Of a stretch of DNA of 64,000 nucleotides, positions 22,369-34,839 are shown piece by piece (the first letter of the stretch is position 1; the number at the start of each line of letters is the position of its first letter). The DNA comes from Coprinopsis marcescibilis (taxonomy: Eukaryota > Basidiomycota > Agaricomycetes > Agaricales > Psathyrellaceae), in contig ML210186.1 of NCBI GenBank assembly GCA_004369085.1, positions 62,001 to 126,000 on the forward strand, given 5' to 3'. The notes beneath the pieces were generated by a model. The model was given only the letters and a program-made list of their open reading frames with translations, did not search any database and was not told the DNA's origin. A program made the translations under genes and the position numbers.

Positions 22369-25300
22369 ATGGCCAACCAATCGCCCATGATCGCGATTCC
22401 CAAGAAGTCGACTGACGAGGTCGACTGGACAACACCAATTCGTAACGTCATTGCACAATCGTATGGAGAAGGTCCAGACAACTACGCACAAGAGTGTGCT
22501 GCATTACAGAGATGTAGGCAGGATGCCGTCAGAGGTGCAGGGAGTGAGACGACAGGTGAGTTTCAACTGTGCTTGAAGTACTTTACAGCATCTAACAGGT
22601 TTCCAATTAGCTCGAGATCTGCTTTACAAGTACTTTGGTCAACTTGAATTGCTGGAACTGCGGTTCTCCGAGATCAGGGTCAACTTCCCCTGGCGAGATG
22701 CCTTCACGAACAAGCTGATTACACAGACTTCCATCGCATACGAGAAAGCGTCGATTCTATTCCAGATCGCTGCTACACATTCAGCAATTGCGGCGTCCCA
22801 GAGTAGATCGGATCCAGAGGGCCTCAAACGCGCATTCTACTACTCCAAAACATGCGCAGGGATGCTCACATATATCAACGAGAACTTTCTACACGCCCCG
22901 TCGACGGATCTCAGTCGCGAGGTCGTCAAATTCCTTGTCAACGTCATCCTGGCTCAGGCTACGGAGGTGTTCTTTGAGAAGTGCATAGATGAGAAGAAAG
23001 CAAGCGGCCTTGTTTCAAAGATCGCTTCGCAAGCAGCGTCCATGTATACGACACTCAGCGAAGAAGTGAAGGAATTCATGGGCAAGGGTATCTTCGACCG
23101 TAATTGGGTTACTCTTGTTGGGGTAAGTGAGATTCGGTGGCGTTCCCTATTCAAGAACTGACGAACATCTAGATCAAAGCAAAATACTTCACCTCATTAG
23201 CCCATTATCACCGTGCACTTACCGATGGTGTTGCTGGGAAACACGGTGAAGCTCTAGCCCGATATATACTCGCAGAATCTCTCGCCAAGGAAGCAAACCG
23301 TTCCGCCGTCGTCTTCTCCAACATGTTTGTATCAACCATGTCCCCTACCCTCCCTGTAGATGCAGGCACGACCATTCAAGAACGCACCAAAGCCCACATG
23401 GTCATCTGTACTGACAAGAAGACCGAAGCCGAACGGGAAAACGACCTCATTTACAACGCCATCATCCCCGCAGCAGAGGCGCTGCCTGCTATCGATAAAC
23501 TCGTGGTAGCGGCTCCTATACACATCCACGAAGTTTATGGGTCTCCGGATGTTCAGAAGACGATCGGGCAGGATATCTTCATCAGACTCGTGCCGCTCAG
23601 CGTGCACGAGAGCGCCAGTGTATATTCGGAGGAGAAAGCGAAGCTCGTACGGGGGGAAGTGGAAAAGGCAGATGCGGCGGAAGGAGAGGCCCGGAGTGTC
23701 GTCGATGCGTTGGGCATCAAACAGACTCTGCCTCGCTTCAAAGCAATGGCTGAAGGCGAGGTAGCCGGCGACGAAGAGATACCTGCGGAGGTGCGGCGCT
23801 GGAAAGAGGACATCTCAGTTATCGAAAGTCGCGAAGGTGTCGAGGGCCTCATTCAAGGGCTCAACAAATTCAAGGCTCGCGTCCATCAGGACCTGGAGAC
23901 TATATCGAGGGATTTGGAAGTGGAATCCAAAGACTGCGAGATGATGCGTGTCAGATATGATATGTGGTCGCAGGGACCCAGTGCTCCACTTACCAAGCAC
24001 CTACGGCAGGATTTGAAATCCCACTTTGGGGCGCTGGAAGCGGCGGCGGCGTCCGATCAGCAGGTTGCGAGCCTCTGGGAGTCGGTCAAAGCTGATATCC
24101 AGCTTTTGAGCAGTCCTCGGCTGGAGCAAGTATTCAGGGACAAGGGTGGTGCGAATGCGGAGAATCTGTTGGACCTTGATGTTGGAAATGAAGTGGACGA
24201 GGCGAAGGAGCGGAGCAAGATTGGAGGGTATGTGCATGAGATTGAGGATAGGATGAACCGGATTACCCTCATCTCTCGTGAGAGGAACGAGGTTTTGAAG
24301 GATCTGAAGGATAAGGTGATCTCCGTTGCTTCCAAGATGTTGAGGCAAACGCTGACATACTCGTTCAGGTTCAAGCAGACGACGTCTCTCATCTGCTCTT
24401 GCTCAACAAGCGCAACACCGGTGTTGAACCCGCGTTGTTTGCGGCGGAACTCGAAAAGTTCAAGCCGTACCAACAACGTTTGACTGCAACCGTACATCAT
24501 CAGGAGGTCGCAATCCAGGAATTAACCCAGCTCTGGAAGGGTCTCAAGGACCTTGCTGGTCGTGGACCCGGCGCTCGCAAATGGGAGGATAGGGAGAAGC
24601 GAAAGAACGAAACGGTCCGCAGGTTCTCCAGGGCGAGGGACGTCTACATGGAAGTTCGGGACGGCCTTGCGTAAGTCTCTCCATATTTTTAAAGGACAGG
24701 CACTCATGTGTATACGTTTCTAGCAAAGGACTCCAGTTCTATGCAGAGCTCACGGAATTGGCCAAGAAACTCGGGGAAAGTGCACGCTCTTTCTTGAAAG
24801 AAAGGAAAATGGAGAGGGACGATTTGGTTGCCAAGCTGGAGCTAGAAAAGAAATTGTCGGGCCCTGCTTCGGCACCTCCGCCTCCTCCCGCCAAGCCGCC
24901 ATTGCCACCACCGCCCCCATCTCAGGCGAGTTTGGAATCTCGGCTGGGATCTCTCAGCTTATCGCCTGGCGCAACTTCACCTCACGACCCACGACAAGCA
25001 CCTGGTTACCCTGCAGGGTCATACGCTCAGCAAAGTTCCTCGTACGCTCAATACCAGTATCAACAACCACACCAACCTCCACCTCCACCACCTGCTCCGC
25101 GGCAAGCTCAATCGTATTACAACCCACAGCAATACACGAGTCCGCCTCCTCCTCCTCCACCGCAATCTCCCCCCAATGCGTTCCCCCCGCCACCTCCTCG
25201 TCCCATCACCCAAACCTCGCTCTCGCAGCCAGGAGCTGATCCATATGCCAATTTAGCAATGTTCGACGGGTTCGGTGGACCTCAACAGCCCAGTGCACCT

Positions 25301-25480
25301 CCGCCTCCACAGTTGTCCCATCGTTCTTCACAGCCTGCTCAACATTATCAGCCAGGGCCCCCACCTAGCGGACCACCTCAGAACCAGTACCAAGGATTCC
25401 CACCTCCACCTCCACCACCGGCTTCTGGGTATTCCAACCAGTATAACCAAGGGTGGACGGGGTACGGCGGGCAAAGATAG
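22369..25480 (+). CDS. BRO1: BRO1-domain ESCRT-associated protein (Bro1/Alix family)
   Basis: Endosomal sorting factor that binds Snf7 in ESCRT-III and recruits the deubiquitinase Doa4 in yeast during multivesicular-body formation. Exons 22369-22555, 22611-23122, 23173-24315, 24369-24670 and 24724-25480 sum to 2901 nt (966 residues), a normal length. N-terminal Bro1 domain: IPKKSTDEVDWTTPIRNVI, NFPWRDAFTNKLITQTSIAY, EKASILFQIAATHSAIAASQ, IKAKYFTSLAHYHRAL. A coiled V-shaped domain follows (about residues 400-730, with DDVSHLLLLNKRNTG). The last 200 residues are Pro/Gln/Tyr-rich with poly-proline runs, as in Alix and Bro1, where they bind Doa4, SH3 or ESCRT partners. The start is the first ATG and opens the Bro1 motif. 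Confidence 0.93.
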
Positions 25481-25952
25481 GCACTGGGTAGTTCTGACCA
25501 GTTATTACTTGAATATGTCGTTGAGTTTGAGGAAACCTTGGACGTGTTGTATAGTAGCCCAACCGAAAGTCGAATCCTCGTTTACCCTGCTCGTGTACCG
25601 AATTGGCCAGATAGAATCAAGGCAAATATATCAATTCAAGGATTGCTATGAGCCTAAGCTCGACGATATGTCTTTCTTGCTATCACTGGCAATACTTGGA
25701 GGTGCGAGTGTGTTCTGAGCGAACAGCGAACCACCCCACTCCATTGCCCGTCTATTCCAGTCTCTAAAGCCAGCAGCAAGGTAGGCGATTTCTTGGTTCC
25801 ATTGCGCTTTGAGTGCTGTTGATAGTTCGTTGTGGTGGACCCTTGCTGCAGCCGGTGGTGGTGCTTGGATGAAGGCGGGGGTTTCTGAGAGACGGACGCT
25901 TAGACGGTGCAGGCTGCGGGCGTGTGGTCAGCTGCTGGAGTACTACTGGACG
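25481..25952. other. 3' flank of BRO1
   Basis: No supported gene. Short frames only. Confidence 0.35.
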
Positions 25953-26405
25953 TTGGGTTGGGTGGTAGCTTACTCTCGTTGGTGTTGCTCCGTTCTATAC
26001 AGGTCGTGAGTATTCAAGCAGCAGAAAGTGGACGGTACGAGAGCGACAAACCTCCTTGTAATAAGATTAGAGAACCCGTAGTAAACCTTGCTTGTTAATG
26101 GTATTAGTGAAGCCCCCAGTACGAGGAAGTACCACTAACCCCTCCGGCTACCAGAGCCCCGGATATAGGCCCAGCTAAGAAAGACATTATCGCCAAGAGC
26201 CGAAATCTAAGTTAGCTGTCAACAAGTACGAGGAGAATCCCGGTACTACTCAGGGCGTGAGAAACAGTTGCCAGCTTGGGCGCACACTATCGCGGCCAAA
26301 TTCTGTTCTGTTCAATCACTCAGCACTGTTGTGTAGCAAAATTACTATTCAGGTTGCTCTCCACCCCGGCCTACGTTCAGGAGTAGAGGCAAACGGAGTT
26401 CATAA
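25953..26405 (+). pseudogene. Relic of the YIP1 promoter and first exon (duplicate unit 1)
   Basis: Aligns over about 450 bases with the region just upstream of and including YIP1 exon 1 at 34840-35310: shared blocks GGCTACCAGAGC, GATATA-GGCCCAGCTAAGA, AGAGCC-AAATCTA, GGCGTGAGAAAC and CTCTCCACC..GGCCTACGTTCAG. The start codon is destroyed (CCATGGCC became CCCCGGCC). It breaks off in what was intron 1; the matching 3' part resumes at about 31055, on the other side of NACHT-TPR gene B. Confidence 0.75.
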
Positions 26406-26589
26406 TAATCGTACATGAAACGACTACAAGCCAGAGTAATGCGCTAGTCAAATAAGTGAAAGGCGGTCACAAAAAATGGAGTTTTCAGTCCGATGTAAGC
26501 GCTACTATCAAAAAAGCTGGGGTAATATGATATCGTAAATATAGGAAGGAAATAGATAGGAAGAATAGTGTAAATACAACATAGAATTC

Positions 26590-29500
26590 TCAAGTCGAAG
26601 GCTCCAAATGATTCTTTATCTTCTCGAGCAGCAATAGGCCCTCTGCGAGTTCGTCCGTGTACCAGCCAAGGTTTGCCCATTCTTCCACCAATGTGCGGCC
26701 GAGGGCTACCGCCTCTTGTATATGCGACAGAGCTTCGGCATGTCGTCCCAGGTCGAAAAGCGCCTCGGCCAAACGTTGGTGAAGGATGTTACCAAGATGG
26801 TTGGCCAAACCGTCCTTCAGCTTCTGTTCTTCTTCAAGTTGGCGGCATATTGTCAGTCCCTCTTCAGCGGCCATGATAGCATCGCCGTATCGCTGGCTTA
26901 GGTTGAATGCGCGCGCCAAAGTATCAAGAATGCCAGCAAACCCGTAGCGGAGGTTGTCATCCTTAGGATTCTTAGCCAAAGACAGACGAAATATTGTAAC
27001 GGCTTCTTCGGCGTGGCATATGGGGTCGTCGAAGGGATCTGTCGCCCGCATGAGGTGCCAAACGTAATCGTTGAGTGTTAAAGCCAGTTCATATTCTTGG
27101 AATGAAGAGTTGGCCTGCTCTGCAAGTCGACGTTGAATGCTGATTACTTCCTTTATCGCTTCGATGGCCTCTCTGTTCTTCCTATGATGTCCAAGTTGGC
27201 AGCCGTGTTTGAAGAGGCTCGTGGCGAATTCCGATCGGAGGCTTTCTGGATGCTTCGAGACTGCATTGCGATGAAGTTCGATCAACCCCGTCACATAGGT
27301 GCAGACAGCCTGGTCATATTTTCTATTGCCGAGGTTATCAATTGATTTAGCCATTGCGGATATTAATCGTCCAAGGTTTTCTCGAAAAGAATCCGGATCC
27401 TTTAATGCAAGTCGATTATATATTGCCAGCACTTTCCGTAATTCCTCCAAGGACTCGGGGTACTTGGCGGCACAAGAAAGAAGCAAGGCGTAATTGCTGA
27501 GGGACTCGGCCACTTTGGATTCGTAGGTTTCTGGATCTGTTTGGGACAGGCGGAGGAGAATGTTGATTGCATCCATGTACGCTGTTTCCGCCTCGTTGAG
27601 CCTCTTGCGCCCTCCCAATTCTCCAGCAAAGTCGAGAAGCGAATCTGCCAAAGCTTCATCATAAGATGCGTGGCGCGCTCCACTTTCTCGACGATAGATG
27701 GCCACTGCCTCCTGTGTCGGCTCCGTTGCTTCCAGGTGTCTGCCAACTAAAGTGAGGTAGGCGACATGGCTGTGAAGCGCGGATCGTAGCCGATACTGAT
27801 AGGTATTATCTCTTGCACCGAGGCGGCGATAGATGACGACAGATTCAATGATTGTTGAAATTGCCTGCTCTGCCCGCCCACATTTAAACAGATCGTAGGC
27901 CATCATATCGAGCACAATGCCGAGCCGTAGTTGCAGGGGCTTTGAGGCTTCTTTCGCGAGCCTGGAGCGTAGGATGGGAACCAATTCCAGCCCTTGTTCA
28001 ATGGCATCCGCGTGTCTGCCTGCCATCGACAAAAACTGGAGAAATTTTTCGAGAATGTCGGCCAAAGCATCATCAAACTTTTCAGGGACGTTCAAAGCCA
28101 ATTGGCGATAGATCTGGACCACCTCTGCAATGGGTGGGATGGCACCCTCCGTGTTTTCCAGTACGACATAGACCTGATGGAGATTGGAGAGTGACAGCGC
28201 CAGATGTTCCTCGAATTTTGCAGCGTTGTCTGCAGCGAGTTGCCGCGATACCTGGACGTGTTCCTGAGCCATTTTGAAAGCACGTTCGTGAAGATTTCCT
28301 GGCGAAAGCATCCTGCTTTGTATGCGGAGGAGCCTGCTTAGCAATGGCTGGAATGTCGCCGGTTTTATGGCCGCTATCGGTCGTACAACCTTCAAGGCCT
28401 CGTCAGCTGCCCTCACCGCACGATTCAACGAGCCGTAATGGAGTTCAGCTGTGGAGAGGGTGTCCAATGCGACAGCAAATTCCTCCGCCAGCGCTACATC
28501 TTCTTCGGCTTCAAAATGGAGTTCACGATAGAGGCTTCCAGCGTTCGCAATGATTTGTAAGGCTGACGATAGTTCATTTTGTAAAACGAGGGATCGGGCA
28601 AGGGCAGAGTACATTGCAGCTGTTTCTCGTTTCAATGTGGGATCCATGCTTGCATCATGGCCCAGGGCCTGCGGTATTTCAGGCGTCATTAGGCACACCA
28701 ATCCCAGATTGCAGTGTAAGGTTGACTCACCAAGGCTTTGTCCCTCAACGATACAATGCCTATGAGGTTTCCCATAGCTGCTGTGGCCTCTAGCAGCGAT
28801 CGAGGCTCCTTAACGAAAACGTGCAGTCCAAGCCTTGCGTGCGCTCCGTCCATGTTCGGGTTCGATGACCAAGTATGGGCTTCAACATGATTGCATGCAT
28901 ACCATATTTGTTCAGGAACGTCCTTCTTCGATAGTTGTGGAATTGTAGGGGGATCTTGTGTGATGTCCCTGAACCACTCTCCATCGGAGTAGCCAAGGAT
29001 TGGGACGTTCTGAGGCGAAAGGCGGTGCTTGATGGCGTGGAGGCAAAGCCGCGATAATATCGTATCGTGCTCTTGGCAGCTTAGCCGATATTCTAAAGGC
29101 GCCCGCCCCGTCAGATACTCTTGAACAGACAGGTGAACGAGGTGGATGGGACTCTGCAAGTCGTCCTCCGAGTAATTCCGCAGTAAAGGCCGCAATACTC
29201 CACAAATCCGGTGGATGTCGTCGAGCGTAATACCGTCCGGTGCATAGAGCGCAGCAAGACCGGTTGCTGATAGTGGTTCCTTCAGTGTAACCAATGCTCC
29301 CATGATGGTCTTGTATTTCTGCATGAACCGTCGATCTGTCCCTAGTTTGAGCTTTGACAGGATTCGCTCGTAGAGACTGTCGAGTTGCTTGACGGCCCCA
29401 TCAGCCTCGGCCCAATGCTCACTGCTTCCCGCAATAATGTCCTTTAGCTCTTCGGCTGGACTGAAAGAGGTGCCGATGTGATGGAGTACCACAGTGGCCC

Positions 29501-30419
29501 ACAGGAATAATCCCTCCGATTTGGTGATAAAGGCGTCCAAAAGTTCAGGAGAGATCGAGGTCCCGTACTTGGTCTTTGAAAACCAAGTATTGAGAAAGAG
29601 CACAATGTCTGTCCTGTTGGTGGGTCCAGTTAGGGGATTAGAGGAGAGTTGGATGTGAGATTGTTTGTCGAGTTCTTCCATGATGCGAGTTTCAGGACGG
29701 GTGGTGACGAATATCCGAAAGGAGGCCGGAAGGCGCGGTACCCAGTCTCGCAGGATCTCCACCACAATCGGATCGTGCTCTTCGTCAAGTGAATCAATGA
29801 CGACCACAAATCGTCTATCCTGAGGAAGGATCGGACAGATCGGGATGATGATTTCTTCAAATTGCCGTACGGGGTCTGCTTTTGCAAGACTCTTGTCTTT
29901 CGCAAGGATATTGCCGATTTGATGTTTGACTGCGTCACTGACTTCGCATAGGCCATGAACGAGGGAAGCCATCATGTTGGAAGGGTTGGAGTGTTGATTC
30001 ACCTGGTCAAAGAAGAACGCTGCAACAAGGTTTCCTTCCTTGTGTGCATTCTTGGAGATGGTATGTGCCAGCGACGACTTTCCGCTCCCTACCGGTTCCG
30101 CTACGACGTACACCCCAGCAGAAGTGAAATCAGGAGCCGTCTCCCATCTCGCCACCTCCTGAATATGAAGCATCCGCGTTCCTTCTAAACACGCTCTGGA
30201 AGGGTTCCAGGAACAGCCAACGGGATCAGGTAGCCGGCGCAAAGCTTCGTTTATCTCAAGATCGGTATCTAATTTGTCGTCAGCTGTTGCCTTTGCGGCC
30301 AACTTTGCGAAGAACAACATACTTATGTTGTTTGTAATGTTCGTCTGATTAACGTTTACTTGCGAGTCCTGCAGGGTGACATTCGAGGCACCTGTCAAAA
30401 CGCTGGGCCCTGTTCCCAA
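26590..30419 (-). CDS. NACHT-TPR STAND protein, copy B (intact frame)
   Basis: Intact paralogue of the gene at 6009-10902. Exon 28731-30419 encodes the N-terminal motif (GASNVTLQDSQVNVNQTNIT), an ALRRLPDP block, Walker A (AEPVGSGKSSLAHTIS) and Walker B (RRFVVVIDSLDEEHDP), then the STAND helical region. A 62-nt intron (28669-28730) joins in phase to exon 26590-28668, 693 codons of TPR units (for example RLAEALFDLGRHAEALSHIQ). Such proteins sense ligands with the repeats and oligomerise through NACHT; in fungi some trigger incompatibility or cell death. The start codon is unresolved: the frame is open to about 30503 without an ATG, so an upstream exon is likely. The gene lies in a duplicated YIP1 locus, in the opposite orientation to YIP1. 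Confidence 0.88.
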
Positions 30420-31054
30420 ATGTGAGTATGCAGGTTCGGAAAATACAGAGGGAATCGAAGCTGACCAGTGCTGCTCACTTCCCGCCCCGTTCTGATATCC
30501 TCCCTACCCGATTTCCACCCCTTCACTGTCCTGTGGAGCAACTTGAACTTCACAGAATGTCAGCGAGTATTCCGTAGTTGATCATACCCGAAAGCCGAGA
30601 TCAAAAGGTACCTTGTGCATCAGCAGTCCGGATGGCAGCCAGCGAGATACAAGAGAGTCGAATTTCTCTGACACTGAATATACTAGTAATGTTAGTACAA
30701 GGGTAGCAAAGACCACCCAGAACTTGATGGCAGTTGCGCCCAAAGAAGGCTGTCTGTGCCATCATCTGATGTGAAATTCAACGGTCAGGCGGGCTATCAC
30801 CTCAATGCTGTAGCCTTCGTCAAGGCCATCATGTTCCCCATTCAGCTGCTGTCGCTCGCGGTTTCGACAATGCCACGAGACAAGCCAATGGGGTCACGTC
30901 GTACAGACCCCCTTTCTGCAAGATTCCTGCGAAGCTCGGAGTTAACGCACCAGGTTCACCCCTCACCTTGCCTGGCAACGGGGACGGTGAAAGGGAAACT
31001 TTATCATGATGTCAGTTGCCTCTTGAACTGCTCTGTTAGTTATCCCCACCGCCT
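30420..31054. other. 5' flank of NACHT-TPR gene B
   Basis: Holds the promoter and probably a first exon of gene B. A stretch near 30505-30525 (minus strand GTGGAAATCGGGTAGG) matches the 5' flank of gene A. No other gene seen. Confidence 0.4.
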
Positions 31055-32065
31055 GGAAAGTCCAGAGAGTCTGCAACTCTCATTCGCTCAATCCTAACGA
31101 GCACGGGGAAGGTTGTACGTTTCAATGGCGAATACACAGCTTCTTTGAGGGCAGACGGCAGCCCAGATACTAACCGCACTGAAATGGGAACGCGAGAACG
31201 CGACCGAAAGGTGGTACTGTCCTTTTGGACATTGAAAATACCACCAACGGTACGTTTCTATCAGACCATGAACCCCGTCGAGGCCCTTACATTCATCCCA
31301 AAAACGTTGGATCTGTATCAGTGTATGGATCGCTGTGGAGGGCCACCACGCACGTAAACGCGTTATTCCCGTCCTTTATCGCGAAATCTGAAGCGAGGTG
31401 CCTGGGCCAGTCAGATGACGGCCGGGGACCTATGGTGCAGAGCGCTTAGTCACCGCTAACTTGGCACAGTGGCCAAATCGGTTGGCGAAAAAAAATGAAT
31501 TTTGGATTAGTTTTTTTGGCATTTTTTGCATATCCCACAACGGATTTTACGTGCATTTCTTCATATTCCGATGCGAAATCAACGTCATTTATCGTTCTGT
31601 GGTCTGGTGAAGAGCCGCTTCCGAGAACAGCGGTGGCCTATAGCAAAAATATGAAGGCGGAAATGGTGTCTGAACTTCTAATCAGCATCCGAGAAGGTCT
31701 AAGAGGTTATTGCTATGCAGTAAAGGTCTCTGAGTTTGGTTTGCGAAGCTTTCTGAGGAGCAGATAGGGGCTGTACATTGCCATATATGGCTTATCTATA
31801 GATTAGATAAGGCTATTTTCATCTGATGGCTAAATCGGCGGAGGTCAATTTTTTTACTTGCTCAATTTTGATACTATCGACAAACCCTCTTACAGAAATG
31901 TTCCTTTAGCTAATTCCTTCATTTCTGTTAGAGGGATAAGAAATTGACCCATTCCCACGCCTCCAATCTTCTTGTTCAGAAGTAGCGGTGACTAAGTGCT
32001 CTGCACCATAGTTCGACGGACGCCACTAAATCTCTCAAAGTTCCGGTCTCCTGGTTTCCAAGACA
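31055..32065 (+). pseudogene. 3' relic of YIP1 (duplicate unit 1), interrupted by a transposable element
   Basis: From CCAGAGAGTCTGCAA (matching YIP1 intron 1 at about 35368) onward the sequence follows YIP1: GGCAGACGGCAG (ADGG), SFWTLKI..., YQTMNPVEA-TFIPK and DLYQ-words correspond to FWTVEYY, YQTMNPLAAPTYIPK and DLYGPFW of the intact gene. It then jumps to the YIP1 3' flank (GAGGTGCCTGG-CC) at about 31394, so most of the membrane region was deleted. A 576-bp element is inserted at 31433-32008 in the former 3' flank. Not translatable. Confidence 0.75.
31433..32008. mobile_element. TA-flanked inverted-repeat element (Tc1/mariner-like MITE)
   Basis: 576 bp. The ends TGGTGCAGAGCGCTTAGTCA (left) and its near-perfect inverse (right, one mismatch) are followed inward by CCGCTA at both sides, giving inverted repeats of about 26 bp. 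Both ends are flanked by TA (31431-31432 and 32009-32010), the target of Tc1/mariner-type elements. The homologous place behind the intact YIP1 (about 36480) lacks it, which proves the insertion. The inside has only a short frame (31495-31767) without transposase motifs. Confidence 0.7.
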
Positions 32066-32233
32066 CCACATTTCTCATTCAATTCGGTCGCAATTCGTAC
32101 CGTGACGGTACCCTGCGGGGTATACGTGCTGATAATCGATCGATTTCGTTAGGTTCCGCTTGGCGTGAATAAAGGGCTCGCGAGGTAAGATACACACCGT
32201 CCCAATCTCACACGCTAACATTTCGGAATCGCC

Positions 32234-33447
32234 ATGTCGACATTCCAAACGATCCAAGTCGACGACGGTACCCAGCTTGCATACACGGACTCTGGAGCAG
32301 CAGCAACTGCCGGCTATACCACCGTGTTCATAATCCATGGGACAATCTTCTATTCATGTGCGTATTTGTGATATGCGCTTGTATCCAAGGTAGCTTACAC
32401 AGACCCACATGATTTAGCTAGTCTTCAAACGATCGTCAACCTTGGGACTGACGCAGGCCTGCGTCTCGTCGCGATCAACCGCAGGGACTATCCAGGCTCT
32501 ACGCCTCTTTCCATAGATCCAAGCCAGATTACGGGTGCCTCTGACGACGAGAAAGCAGGTTATCTCCGCGATCGTGGCTTGGAGATCCTTCGCTTCGTCG
32601 ACTTGTTCATCCAAGCCAACAATTTACCTCAGGTCTCTGAGGACAGAAAGTCCGGCGGTGTTGCGATCTTGGGATGGGCTCTTGGAGCTGGTGTCACATT
32701 TGCCGCGCTAGCTCACGCATCTCTGGACAAAGAAGTTAGTGAGCGTCTTTCCAGATACGTCCGAGCACATATCTTGCTAGGTGAGTGAAGTCCTTCATAT
32801 CACTTTTACTCTCTCTAGTCTGATGCCGCAACTCGTAGATCCGCCTGCTCAGGTTTTAGGTCAGCCGACTCCGCCAGAATACTGGCTCCCTCTGAGGGAC
32901 CAATCAATCCAGGAACCAGACCGTATGCCAGTGAGCATCCAATGGGTGGCTGGCTACTTTGACCACGGCGACATCACCAAGCGCGACAAGTCAAAACTTT
33001 CTTGGAGTACTCCAAGCACCAAATTCCTGCCTACCACATTCAGCGCGCAGCATGCTTTCTCTGATCATGCACACATGGGCCCTGCGCCCTTGGCTGGGTC
33101 GGACGGACTGCTCATGGCCAAGCCTCTTGCAGCGCAACTTGAAGCCAACTACCGAAAGGCATGCTTTGACTCGGAGGTGCGGTCGATCTTTCCGCATTTG
33201 AAGGTGATAGAGGTTGCACGAGATATGGGCCCTGCGGTGGGGGTCATTGCGTTCTGGAAGATTCAAGATGATGATGCGGCTCATGGTGGTGGACATGTAG
33301 CCTTCGATGTGATGAAAGGCGCAAATCACTTTGTACGTTTTGGCCTTCTTTCGATTGCCCGTTCTGTGCTGACGAAGTGGACGATAGGTGCAGTGGGATC
33401 ATCCTGATAAAGTTATTGATTCAATCAGGCGAGCTGTGGGTGCTTGA
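32234..33447 (+). CDS. Alpha/beta-hydrolase-fold protein, copy 1 (intact), nucleophile replaced
   Basis: Exons 32234-32357, 32418-32780, 32839-33332 and 33388-33447 sum to 1041 nt (346 residues). It begins MSTFQTIQVDDGTQLAYTDS with the fold's first strands, then the oxyanion-type FIIHGT, NRRDYPGST, and a nucleophile elbow that reads LGWALGAG where active enzymes have Gly-x-Ser-x-Gly: the serine position is alanine. The C-terminal part has FDHGDITKRDK, LEANYRKACFDSEVRSIFP and a final GGHVAFDVMKGANHF (the usual His position) followed by QWDHPDKVIDSIRRAVGA. It may be a pseudo-enzyme or ligand-binding protein. A TATA-like AATAAAGGG stands about 60 bases upstream. Its paralogue at 36702-37903 is broken. 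Confidence 0.8.
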
Positions 33448-34839
33448 CGTTCGTCGTTGGTAGTTCAAATATTTATTCCATTCCATGACCTATGTGAGCG
33501 TTTATCCAAGTCGTATTTTCACATAGTCCACTTGGACTCCCAGTTACAATTGCTACTATTTTTGCATTTTCTTTGTAATGGCTGATATGAGGCTTGAGCT
33601 CCATCTGGTTCTCGGCACTCCTAATTCTGGATAAGAACCCCAGTGTCCTGATATGGAAGGTCCAAATGCAGAGAAACTGTTTGAGTTTCTTGCTCTCACC
33701 TTTTTTCAGGCTGGAAATGGGTTACAATGTCGAACTCGGATGACTTGGGATCTTCTGTAATCCCTGTGAAGCTCAGAACGATCCTTCCATCAAATTCTAC
33801 AGCCGTATGTATGTGACCTCATGCAACCGCTTATCTCTCTACTTGGACCGTTTAAGCTAGACAGCTCGCACCCTGTTACCGCTACCATTTGCGCCATGGA
33901 CTCGTTCTCTGCAAACCCGCCATGCCTCAAGCTGTTTCGTTTTGTCTGACGAGGAGATGACTTATCTTCATGAAAGTGGCATCGGGTTTCTTCACTTTCT
34001 CGAAGTGCTCTATCGGATCCAGCAATCGGACTACGGTTTCCTAACATCCGCAATACTTGGATGCTGGCTCACCATTCTGTCGCTCGACACTGAGTAGTCC
34101 CAGATAAATTCTCACTTGGATAGTACAGTCATTGATCACTCCCTGTGTTATAGGACACCTCTACTGTCAAAGTCAAATCTAAAACCAGTATATGTGCCTA
34201 ATTTCCAACTGCCCAAAGCATATCATGTCACCAACTCCCGCTTGAACTCTATATTTCTTCCTCCAGAAACCAACCCAAAACACACATTTCTGCTCCAAAC
34301 ATGTATCGGCTTGAGAGACGTGGCCTATCTACCATACATTTGTGTTTAAACTCACCCAGCGCCAACGAGTCAGTATATTTTCGCACCTCAGCCTGGTACT
34401 ATTTTAAGCTTGGTTTATGATGGCAATGGATATCGTGTGCATAACACCAAGTCACGATGGGTGTTCCTGTCAATCTCCACTTTGACATGGTCCAGAGTGA
34501 TCTAAAAGGGTATTTGGAGGAAAATTCTGCTTCAAAGGGCCTTAAAACTGTTCCCGTACACCATAAGATTTTTCAGGATGGTTGAAATTGCACAAAAACT
34601 GCCGAAATATCCACAAAGATTACAGTTTAAATACAGAAGGCACTTATTTACGTGCGCACGTTTGTATTTCCAAGGTTAGCTAGTAACTCAAAGAAGAATC
34701 TGACAAAATTTTGAGTGATTCGGTGGAGAACTCGAGGAGGGAGGGATGAATGTGTCCAGATCTGTAACGTCACATGATCGTGTCACGTTTGATGATCAAT
34801 GACTGTATATCATCGTCGAATCTCGAGGCCCTGTGGATG
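33448..34839. other. Intergenic stretch between the two duplicate units
   Basis: No supported gene or RNA. Short frames only. The right part becomes similar to 25953 and following. Confidence 0.35.

Noticed and set aside
28830..30188. Plus-strand frames within the NACHT-TPR gene B locus
   Set aside because: Antisense shadows; the minus strand carries Walker motifs and a consistent exon structure.
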